Shown here in pieces: positions 1 through 6,275 of a DNA stretch of 10,517 nt (the first letter of the stretch is position 1; each line of letters begins with the position of its first letter). Both the position numbers and the translations under genes were made by a program. The stretch is from Chloroflexota bacterium (GTDB taxonomy: Bacteria > Chloroflexota > Limnocylindria > Limnocylindrales > CSP1-4): NCBI GenBank assembly GCA_021812735.1, contig JAKAMV010000264.1, forward strand, positions 1 to 10,517, written 5' to 3'. The notes beneath the pieces were generated by a model. It had not been told where the DNA came from, did no database searches, and saw only the letters and a list, made by a program, of their open reading frames with translations.

Positions 1-105
1 CTCGAGCAGCAGGATGTCGCGCATGCCGCGGCGGTCCAGGAACGCGCCGATCGAGCGGAACACCTCCTCGAAATCCTGCCTCGGGCTTCCCTCGTAGATC
101 CGCAT
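1..105 (-). CDS. Unrecognised protein, N-terminal 35 residues only (runs off left edge)
   Basis: The first 35 codons of a minus-strand gene lie at the left edge. They start with ATG at 105-103 and stay open to base 1. The peptide begins MRIYEGSPRQDFEEVF and continues with SIGAFLDRRGMRDILLLE. It is hydrophilic, with no signal peptide or membrane span, so a cytosolic protein is likely. The start is well supported by a near-perfect Shine-Dalgarno AAGGAGG 4 nt upstream. It lies 208 bp downstream of psuG on the same strand and has its own promoter candidate, so it is probably a separate transcription unit. I do not recognise the family; 35 residues are too few to assign a function. Confidence 0.75.
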   Translation of the reverse strand, partial: MRIYEGSPRQDFEEVFRSIGAFLDRRGMRDILLLE

Positions 106-109
106 CGAG

Positions 110-116
110 CCTCCTT
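110..116 (-). promoter_or_regulatory. Strong Shine-Dalgarno for the left-edge gene
   Basis: On the minus strand AAGGAGG stands 4 nt before the ATG at 105. This is one of only two clear ribosome-binding sites in the window. It contrasts with the four genes that appear leaderless, and it implies that this gene has a transcribed 5' leader. Confidence 0.8.
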
Positions 117-225
117 GCGGAGCGTCCGCCCCCGTTCGAGCCTGGCTGGTGAGCCGGTGGTCCGGTCAAGCAGGCCGCGGTTCGTCGCCCGCCGCTCGCT
201 CCCGCGGAACATGGCAGTGGCCACG

Positions 226-254
226 AGTGTAGTCATCGCCCCGGTCGGGAACAA
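226..254 (-). promoter_or_regulatory. Putative sigma70-type promoter (TTGTTC-17-TACACT) for the left-edge gene
   Basis: Read on the minus strand, TTGTTC (254-249) is separated by exactly 17 nt from TACACT (231-226). Both hexamers fit housekeeping sigma consensus patterns (TTGNNN, TANNNT). Initiation would fall near 219, giving a leader of roughly 115 nt before the ATG at 105. The signal sits in the gap between psuG and the left-edge gene. It is predicted by pattern only. Confidence 0.45.
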
Positions 255-313
255 GGCAGCCCGGGATCGCGGCCAGTCGGCGGGACGTCGGGCGGGGATC
301 CGATCGAGGCCGA

Positions 314-1252
314 TCAGCCGGCCGCCGACAGCTCCGCTGCCAGCAGGCCGCCGACGCGCGCGTTGTCCACGATGAGCGCGGTGTTCGCCCGCACGCTCGC
401 GCCACCGGTGATCTCGGCGACTCGGGCCAGCAGCCACGGCGTCGTGGCCGGCCCGCGGACGCCGGCGGCCTCGGCGTCGGCGAGGGCGCGCTCGACGCTT
501 TCGCGGACGAGCCCCTCGGGCAGGGCGGCGGCGGTGGGCACGGGGTTGGCGAGCACGATGCCGGCGTCGAGGCCGAGCGCAGCCTGCGCCTCGACCACGC
601 GCGCTGCGGCGGCGATGTCGGGGACCGTCATCGGGGCCTCGATGCCACTCCGGCGCGCCCAGAAGAACGGCATCTCGTCCTCGCCCAGCACGAGCACGGG
701 GACGCCGCGCGTCTCGAGGTACTCGAGCGTGCGCGGGAGGTCGAGGATGGCCTTGGGCCCGGCGCACACCACGGCGACCGGCGTCCGGGCCAGCTCGTCG
801 AGATCGGCCGAGATGTCGAACGACGGGTTCGGCCCGTCGAGCGCCGCGCGGTGGACGCCGCCGATCCCGCCGGTGCTGAACACGCGGATGCCCGCCGCAT
901 GCGCGGCGATCATGGTCCCCGACACGGTGGTCGCCGCCCAGCCGCCCGCCGCCGCGCCCTCGGCCAGGCTGTGGCGGGACGCCTTCCGCACCGTGCCGGC
1001 GGGCGCCGTGGCGAGCGCCTCGAGCTCGGCCGCGGCAAGACCCACCAGCATTCGCCCGTCCCTCATCGCCACGGTCGCGGGCACGGCACCCGAGCGCCGG
1101 ACAGCCGCCTCCGACGCCGCGGCCACCTCCAGGTTCTGGGGATAGGGCAGGCCGTGGCTGATCAGCGTGGATTCGAGGGCCACGACGGGGCGGCCGTCGC
1201 GGAGCGCGTCGGCGACCTCCGGGGCGACGACGAGCCGGTCATGACGGAGCAT
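314..1252 (-). CDS. psuG: Pseudouridine-5'-phosphate glycosidase
   Basis: This is a 312-residue protein of the PsuG/IndA family, a cytosolic Mn-dependent C-glycosidase. It cleaves pseudouridine 5'-phosphate to uracil and ribose 5-phosphate, in the reversible second step of pseudouridine breakdown. Visible family blocks, in order, are ALESTLISHGLPYPQN (residues 25-40), RKASRHSLAEG (89-99), VFSTGGIGGVHRAA (124-137), FDISADLDEL (145-154), VVCAGPKAILD (161-171), LANPVP, and a C-terminal TPWLLARVAEITGGAS-type block. Glu27, Lys90, Asp146 and Lys167 match in position the catalytic and metal residues reported for E. coli PsuG (Glu31, Lys93, Asp149, Lys166; recalled). Length is normal for the family. 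The frame is open upstream to 1462, but the start at 1252 is chosen because homology begins there and a TACCCT -10 box lies 6 nt upstream. The upstream neighbour, an S9 peptidase, is divergent. A PfkB kinase on the same strand 2.2 kb away may supply its substrate. Confidence 0.95.
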   Translation of the reverse strand: MLRHDRLVVAPEVADALRDGRPVVALESTLISHGLPYPQNLEVAAASEAAVRRSGAVPATVAMRDGRMLVGLAAAELEALATAPAGTVRKASRHSLAEGAAAGGWAATTVSGTMIAAHAAGIRVFSTGGIGGVHRAALDGPNPSFDISADLDELARTPVAVVCAGPKAILDLPRTLEYLETRGVPVLVLGEDEMPFFWARRSGIEAPMTVPDIAAAARVVEAQAALGLDAGIVLANPVPTAAALPEGLVRESVERALADAEAAGVRGPATTPWLLARVAEITGGASVRANTALIVDNARVGGLLAAELSAAG

Positions 1253-1258
1253 GCCGCG

Positions 1259-1264
1259 AGGGTA
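1259..1264 (-). promoter_or_regulatory. -10 box (TACCCT) for leaderless psuG
   Basis: On the minus strand TACCCT ends 6 nt before the ATG at 1252. This spacing places transcription initiation at the start codon, the pattern of leaderless mRNAs. No Shine-Dalgarno is present upstream of the ATG, and no convincing -35 was seen. Confidence 0.6.
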
Positions 1265-1340
1265 GCGGGAGCCCGCTGCTTCCGCGACCCGCCTTTGGCG
1301 TGCGCACTGCAACAGCCGCACCACGGGCCCAGGCCGCCGG

Positions 1341-1346
1341 TACGCT
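1341..1346 (+). promoter_or_regulatory. -10 box (TACGCT) for leaderless S9 peptidase
   Basis: TACGCT is followed by 6 nt (gccgac) and the ATG at 1353. This mirrors the psuG promoter 76 bp away on the other strand, so the 100-bp gap carries two back-to-back promoters. There is no Shine-Dalgarno, and the -35 region is not recognisable. Confidence 0.6.
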
Positions 1347-1352
1347 GCCGAC

Positions 1353-3398
1353 ATGCCCGACATCGTCACCTCACTCCGCCTGCCGACCCCCGACATCCTT
1401 CGCGAGCAGGTGGTGCTCGAGGAGCTCGACCTCGCCCGGGACGGCTCGCTCGCCGTGTTCACCCGGCGGGTGGTCGTCGGCGCGGACTACGTCTCGCACC
1501 TCTGGACCGTGGCCATGCGCGACGGCGGCGAGCCGCGCCAGGTCACCGGCGGCCACGTCCGCGATCGCCGGCCGGCGATCAGCCCCGACGGCGCCCGCAT
1601 CGCGTTCACGCGCAAGATCCCGGGCTCGGAGCGGACCGAGCTGGCGGTCATTCGAACGGACGCCGGTCCTGCCGATCTGCCGACAGTGCTCGACGTTGGC
1701 GAGCTCCACATGAGTCAGCCGGTGTGGTCGCCCGACGGCCGCCTCGTCGCGTTCACCGCCGACACGGGCCCGCAGCGGTTCATCATCGGCGAGCAGCCGG
1801 CCGGCGCCGGCGGCAAGGTGCCCGAGCCGACGGCCCGCGTCGTCACGGTCATGGACTACCGCATGGACGAGACCGGCTACACGGACCAGCACGCGCAGCT
1901 CTTCGTGGTGCCGAGCGACGGCGGCGGCGCGCCGCGCCAGCTCGCCGACATCCCGGGAGGCGTGTCGGGCATACCGGCATGGCGACCCGACGGTCGGGCG
2001 ATCGCCATCACGGCCGATCCCCGCCCGGATGCCGACCGCCACCCGCGCACCTCGATCCTCGAGGCACCGCTCGACGGCGGACAGCCCCTGGAGGTGCTCG
2101 CCCTCGCCGGACCCGTCCGCGCTCCGGCCTATTCCCCAGACGGCCGCTTCGTCGCGGGCATCGGGGTGGACGACCAGGACTTCTTCGACGACATCTCGCC
2201 CTCCCTGTTTGTGGGCCCGATCGACGGCTCGGAGCGCCCATGGCCGCTCTCGCCGGACCTCGACCGGCCTGTCGGCAACTGGGCGGACACGGACCTCACG
2301 GGCTGGATGGTCGACCAGCGTCCGGGGCCGGTGTGGGCGGCGCCGGGCGAGATCGTGGCGCTGCTCACCGATCGGGGCCGAACCCAGCCGTGGAGGTTCC
2401 CCGTGGACGCGGCGACGGGCCGCCCCGCGGGCGACCCGCACCCTTCGGCGCACGGGGACGGGATGGCCAACGCCCTCGCGGCCGCCCCAGACGGGGCGAT
2501 CGCGGTCATCGCGACCCTCGGATCGCGCCCGCCGGAGGTGTGCACGCCGGGGCCGGACAGCGTGCTGGTGCCGCGCACGACGATGGGCGGCGCCTGGCTC
2601 GACAGCGTGGCCTGGCCCGAGATGCGGTCCGTGGAGGCACCCGGACCGGGCGGCCCGGTCGAGATGTGGATCGCGTCCCCGGCCAGCGCCGGCGACGGGC
2701 CCCTCCCGACGATCGTGGACGTGCACGGAGGGCCCCTGGGCGCGTGGTCGCCCGCCCCCAGCATGGAGGTGGCGCTCCTGTGCGCCCGCGGGTTCCGCGT
2801 CGTGCTGCCCAACATCCGCGGCTCCGCGAGCTACGGGCGCGAGTGGATCGCCCCCCAGCTGGGCGAGTGGGGCGGGCCGGACGCCGACGATGTCCACGCC
2901 GCCCTCGACCACGCGGTCGAGCTCGGTCTGGCCGATCCTGGTCGCCTCGGGGTGCTGGGGCTCTCGTACGGCGGGTTCATGGTCAACTGGCTCGTCGGCA
3001 CCACCGACCGGTTCCGGGCGGGCGTCTCGGAGAACGGCGTGACCAACCAGGTGAGCGCGTGGGCGGCCAGTGATACGGGGCCCGAGTACTGCCGGGCGGC
3101 ACACCTCGGCGACCCGACCACGCCAGAGGGGGTCGAGCACCTGTGGCGGCAGTCTCCGCTGTGCAACGTGGCGAGCGTCCGGACGCCGCTCCTGCTGCTC
3201 CAGTCCGAGAGCGACCGGCGCTGCCCCGCCTCGGACAACGAGCAGTACTTTGTGGCGCTGCGGCATCTCGGCCGCGTGGTCGAATTCGTCCTCTACCCCG
3301 AGGAGTACCACGTGGTGCAGGCGACCGGGCGGATCGACCGGCGGATCGACCGCATGACGCGGATGCTGAACTGGTTCGAGCGCTACGTCCTCGCCTGA
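1353..3398 (+). CDS. S9 family serine peptidase (prolyl oligopeptidase / acylaminoacyl-peptidase type)
   Basis: This 681-residue protein has the two-domain layout of S9 peptidases. The N-terminal half is a beta-propeller with TolB/PD40-like blades, seen as repeated SPDG motifs: ISPDGARIAFTRK (~77-88), WSPDGRLVAFTAD (~125-137), WRPDGRAIAITAD (~210-222) and YSPDGRFVAGIG (~260-271). The C-terminal half is an alpha/beta hydrolase. It contains the oxyanion-type HGGP at 458-461, the nucleophile in GLSYGGF (Ser538), the acid in QSESDRRCP (Asp621) and the base in YPEEYHVV (His653). All triad residues are present, so the enzyme should be active as an oligopeptidase or acylaminoacyl peptidase; substrate choice cannot be read from sequence. 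No signal peptide or membrane span is seen, so it is probably cytosolic. The ATG follows a TACGCT box by 6 nt. It is convergent with the PfkB kinase gene (47-bp gap) and divergent from psuG, and is likely monocistronic. Confidence 0.94.
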   Translation: MPDIVTSLRLPTPDILREQVVLEELDLARDGSLAVFTRRVVVGADYVSHLWTVAMRDGGEPRQVTGGHVRDRRPAISPDGARIAFTRKIPGSERTELAVIRTDAGPADLPTVLDVGELHMSQPVWSPDGRLVAFTADTGPQRFIIGEQPAGAGGKVPEPTARVVTVMDYRMDETGYTDQHAQLFVVPSDGGGAPRQLADIPGGVSGIPAWRPDGRAIAITADPRPDADRHPRTSILEAPLDGGQPLEVLALAGPVRAPAYSPDGRFVAGIGVDDQDFFDDISPSLFVGPIDGSERPWPLSPDLDRPVGNWADTDLTGWMVDQRPGPVWAAPGEIVALLTDRGRTQPWRFPVDAATGRPAGDPHPSAHGDGMANALAAAPDGAIAVIATLGSRPPEVCTPGPDSVLVPRTTMGGAWLDSVAWPEMRSVEAPGPGGPVEMWIASPASAGDGPLPTIVDVHGGPLGAWSPAPSMEVALLCARGFRVVLPNIRGSASYGREWIAPQLGEWGGPDADDVHAALDHAVELGLADPGRLGVLGLSYGGFMVNWLVGTTDRFRAGVSENGVTNQVSAWAASDTGPEYCRAAHLGDPTTPEGVEHLWRQSPLCNVASVRTPLLLLQSESDRRCPASDNEQYFVALRHLGRVVEFVLYPEEYHVVQATGRIDRRIDRMTRMLNWFERYVLA

Positions 3399-3410
3399 CG
3401 CCCCGCCGGC

Positions 3411-3425
3411 CGCGTCGCGTCGCGT
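3411..3425. repeat. Short tandem repeat, three copies of CGCGT
   Basis: The 47-bp gap between the convergent peptidase and kinase stop codons holds CGCGT three times in tandem. A short stem is possible between GACGC at 3397-3401 and a downstream GCGTC. No T-tract follows on either strand, so a canonical intrinsic terminator is not supported. Confidence 0.5.
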
Positions 3426-3445
3426 CGGGCAGCCGGGCCCCACCG

Positions 3446-4438
3446 CTACCCTATCGGCAGCTCGGGCTGCCGCGTTGAGAGGTGGCGCAGGGCGGTCCGG
3501 TTCCCGAGTGCGGCGCCCCGCTGGAGCGCTGCCGACTCGGCGAGGCCCTTGGCGCGTGCCGTGAGCCAGCCGGCGAGGAACCCGGCGTCGAACGCGTCAC
3601 CGGCACCGGTGCTGTCCTCCACCTTGACCGGCGTGGTGGCCACCTCCAGGCGGAGTGCGTCGCCGCCCTTGCGCAGGAGCACCGTGGCCCCCTTGCGGCC
3701 GCGCTTGACGACGACCGCCGGCGCAAGCTCCAGCAGCCGCTCCTCGTCGTGCTTCGGCCCCAGCAGGGCACGGGCCTCGCTGCGCGTAGCGAACAGCAGG
3801 TCGGGGGCGGCGGCCTCGATCAGGCCGATGGCGGCCCGTCGGCCGTTGGCCAGCAGCGGGCCCGACGAGGACAGGTCCACCGTCACCAGCGCCCCCTCCT
3901 CTCGACCTGCACGGGCCGCGGCCATGCCCGCCAGCCCCAGCGGCTGGTCCAGCAGCGAGTAGAACGGCAGGTGCACCGCGGCCGCGCCGGCAAACCACTC
4001 CGGCCGCAGGTCCTCGGGCTGCAGCCGGAGAGCAGCGCCCCGCGCGGTCACGAAGGAGCGCTCGCCCCCGGGCTCCACCAGCACGCCGATTCGGCCCGTC
4101 GGCGCTCCGGCCACCCGGACCGCCCGGACGTCGACGCCATGGCCCGCGACGTCGGCCACGAGCGCGCGACCCGTCGCGTCGCGCCCCACGGCGCACACAA
4201 GGGTAGGCCGCATGCCGAGCCGGCCCAGCCATCGGGCCGCGTTGGAGGCCGAGCCGCCCTGGCGCATCACCACGCGCCCGGTGACGTCCGTGCCCCGGGC
4301 CAGATCGCGCTCCGGCGCCAGGGCGACGTCGAGCACCAGATCGCCCACCACGACGACGCGCGGCCTCGCGGCTCCGCGGCGGCGCCTCTCGGGTGGATGC
4401 CGGGACGGCAGGCGGCGAGGGCGGGGGAGACTCGGCAT
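3446..4438 (-). CDS. PfkB-family carbohydrate/nucleoside kinase, candidate pseudouridine kinase
   Basis: This 330-residue ribokinase-fold (PfkB) kinase transfers phosphate from ATP to a sugar or nucleoside hydroxyl in the cytosol. The N-terminal core begins VVVVGDLVLDVAL (28-40), followed by the substrate-side signature GGSASNAARWLGRLG (61-75). The C-terminal signature DSTGAGDAFDAGFLAGW holds the anion hole and the catalytic base Asp281 (GAC at 3598-3596). Residues 1-27 are an Arg/Pro-rich basic extension not needed for the fold. The ATG at 4438 is still preferred because TATGCT lies exactly 6 nt upstream; a GTG start near residue 30 would remove the tail. Specificity cannot be read directly. 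psuG is on the same strand 2.2 kb downstream, which suggests pseudouridine kinase (PsuK-like). Ribokinase, fructokinase or adenosine kinase activity remains possible. Confidence 0.9.
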   Translation of the reverse strand: MPSLPRPRRLPSRHPPERRRRGAARPRVVVVGDLVLDVALAPERDLARGTDVTGRVVMRQGGSASNAARWLGRLGMRPTLVCAVGRDATGRALVADVAGHGVDVRAVRVAGAPTGRIGVLVEPGGERSFVTARGAALRLQPEDLRPEWFAGAAAVHLPFYSLLDQPLGLAGMAAARAGREEGALVTVDLSSSGPLLANGRRAAIGLIEAAAPDLLFATRSEARALLGPKHDEERLLELAPAVVVKRGRKGATVLLRKGGDALRLEVATTPVKVEDSTGAGDAFDAGFLAGWLTARAKGLAESAALQRGAALGNRTALRHLSTRQPELPIG

Positions 4439-4444
4439 CGGCCG

Positions 4445-4450
4445 AGCATA
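4445..4450 (-). promoter_or_regulatory. -10 box (TATGCT) for leaderless PfkB kinase
   Basis: On the minus strand CGTATGCTC includes TATGCT, which ends 6 nt before the ATG at 4438. The same 9-mer at the same spacing precedes the glycosyltransferase gene at 9449. There is no Shine-Dalgarno. Confidence 0.65.
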
Positions 4451-4646
4451 CGCCGACGAGATGGGCGCACGGGCGCGGCCGGCTGGTGTCGAGATCGCAA
4501 TCGACATTGCCGAAGATCAACGCAACCTCACGTGCGTCTCGCTTGCGTTCAGCCTCGCCCTGGCGTCCAATCTCGTCGCGGTGCTCCACTGTCCGTCGGC
4601 TCTGCGTCGCAGCCGAGTGGACGCCCGTCGCGGAGCCCATCGCCTG

Positions 4647-6275
4647 ATGCCCGTCGAGATCCCACCACCCGGCCCTCTGCTCAACGCGCCTGGCTCCCAT
4701 GAGGCTCCATCATTGGCGCCGCTGTCTGTGCTGCGCCGACCCTGGACCCGGTCGGCCGCAGCCGTGGCGACGGTGGCGATCACTGGATTCGCCCTGCACA
4801 CCTCCGGGACCCTGGCCGGCTCGACCGCAACCCTCGAGGTCATGGGCTTCGACCCGGACCGGGCTCGGCTCATCGCGGACTTGGCGGGCGCGGCCGCCGC
4901 CACCGCCACCGGGCTGCTCCTGACGGGCGCCCTCCGCTCGTCCATTCTCGCGGGCTCGGCGGCTGGACTCATTCTGTTCGGCCGCACGTTCCTCGACGAG
5001 ACGCGCGCGGCGATCGCCGCCAGGGGACCCGCGGGCTCGTTCGACGCCGTCGGGTGGGCGCTCAGCGTGGCGACGCTGGCCGTCGCGTTCACCGTGGTTG
5101 CCTGGGCGACCGGAGAGCTGGCGCGGATCGTCCGGGCCTGGCTCGTCGACGCCGGTCACGACCTCGCCGGCCTCAGCCGCACGGGCGGCGGCGTCCGCGG
5201 GCTCAGACGGCCGACGGCCGTGGCGGTCGCGATCGCGATCCTTGCCGTGACGCTGCCGGTCTTCGCCGACATGGTCAACTACAGCCCGGACGCCCACATG
5301 CGGGACTCCCCAGGCGGGCTCTCATCGACGCAGGAGTCGGCGGCGGCCGCCAGCAGTGTGACCGGGGGAGCGGCCCTGATCATCCCGCCCGGCGTGGTCC
5401 AAGGCGACGGCGGCACGAGCAGCGTGATGCGCACGGGGGCGCCGTGGGACGCCTGGACACCCTCCGGCCAGGGGCACGTGGTCAAGGTCGCCGAGCCCGC
5501 GCCCTGGATTGGCGGGACGTCCAATACGGCCCTGCTGCAGGTCTACCTGCCGCCCGGCTACGCCGCCTCGAGCCGGGCCTACCCCGTGCTGTACGCGGTG
5601 CCCTGGGACGCGTCTCTGTGGACGACGGGCGCCAACCTCACGACGATGCTCGACACGATGATCACGTCCGGGCAGATCCCGGCCTCGATCGTGGTCTTCG
5701 TGGCGCAGGTGGGCGGGCCGTATCCGGCCAGCGAGTGCGCGAACTCCGCCGACGGGCGCGAGTGGTACGAGACATACCTCGTCAACACGGTGGTCCCCTA
5801 CGTGGACGCCACCTACCGCACGATCCGAACGGCTGCGGCGCGGTCGGTGCTCGGATTCTCGCAGGGCGGCTTCTGCTCCACCATGCTGGTCCTGCGCCAC
5901 CCTGACCTGTTCGCCACGGCGATCGCCCTGAGCGGCTACTACGAGGCGGGGGTGGTCTCGAGCCAGACCCCGAACGCGTTCCGCCCCTTCGGCGCCAATC
6001 CGGGGCTCGAGGCGCAGTACTCGCCGATCCGGCTCGTCGGCGAGTTGCCGCCCGCCCAGCGCCCCACGGTGCTGCTCATCCTGGAGGGCGATCCGTCGGA
6101 TCCGTTCTACGGTGCCCAGTACAGCAGCATGGTGAAGGCCGCGAGGGCCGCCGGCGTCGCCGTGTTCGCGGTCCAGTCGCCGTCCGGGCACGGCTGGCCC
6201 ACGGTCCGCGACCAGCTGCCGGCCTTGCTCGTGGCGGTCGCTCAGCACCAGAACGCACTCGGGGTGTTCGGGTGA
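4647..6275 (+). CDS. Membrane-anchored esterase (esterase D / mycolyltransferase-like alpha/beta hydrolase)
   Basis: This 542-residue protein has about five hydrophobic segments (roughly 36-58, 75-95, 98-114, 135-155, 190-208). A low-complexity linker rich in Ser, Ala and Gly follows (~215-290), then an esterase-D-type (PF00756-like) domain (~295-535) that should face outward. The nucleophile is Ser405 in GFSQGG, the base is His515 in SGHGWP, and the acid is probably Asp482 or Asp485 in LEGDPSDPFY. The domain resembles enterochelin esterase, antigen-85 and S-formylglutathione hydrolase relatives. It overlaps the next gene by 4 bp (GTGA), which implies translational coupling to a DUF2156 lipid aminoacyltransferase and a lipid or aminoacyl-ester substrate. 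The start is uncertain. ATG 4647 has only a weak GGAG 11 nt upstream. An in-frame ATG at 4461 follows TACGCC by 6 nt, but the intervening codons have roughly 70 percent GC at third positions, well below the gene body, so they look non-coding. Confidence 0.85.
   Translation: MPVEIPPPGPLLNAPGSHEAPSLAPLSVLRRPWTRSAAAVATVAITGFALHTSGTLAGSTATLEVMGFDPDRARLIADLAGAAAATATGLLLTGALRSSILAGSAAGLILFGRTFLDETRAAIAARGPAGSFDAVGWALSVATLAVAFTVVAWATGELARIVRAWLVDAGHDLAGLSRTGGGVRGLRRPTAVAVAIAILAVTLPVFADMVNYSPDAHMRDSPGGLSSTQESAAAASSVTGGAALIIPPGVVQGDGGTSSVMRTGAPWDAWTPSGQGHVVKVAEPAPWIGGTSNTALLQVYLPPGYAASSRAYPVLYAVPWDASLWTTGANLTTMLDTMITSGQIPASIVVFVAQVGGPYPASECANSADGREWYETYLVNTVVPYVDATYRTIRTAAARSVLGFSQGGFCSTMLVLRHPDLFATAIALSGYYEAGVVSSQTPNAFRPFGANPGLEAQYSPIRLVGELPPAQRPTVLLILEGDPSDPFYGAQYSSMVKAARAAGVAVFAVQSPSGHGWPTVRDQLPALLVAVAQHQNALGVFG

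Noticed and set aside
1253..1462. N-terminal extension of psuG by 70 residues
   Set aside because: The extension overlaps the divergent peptidase gene, shows no family similarity and would erase both promoters.
1371..3443. Very long open frames antisense or out of frame to the S9 peptidase gene (up to about 690-740 codons, including one on the plus strand from 851)
   Set aside because: They mirror the strong G/C third-position bias of the real gene. The translations are Arg/Pro/Gly-rich without domains, while the S9 frame has all catalytic motifs.
3399..3445. Intrinsic terminator between the convergent peptidase and kinase genes
   Set aside because: A weak stem is possible but no T-tract follows on either strand.
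3482..4702. Open frame on the plus strand opposite the PfkB kinase gene
   Set aside because: Its translation is low-complexity Arg/Gln/Gly-rich. The kinase signatures lie on the minus strand with correct codon bias.
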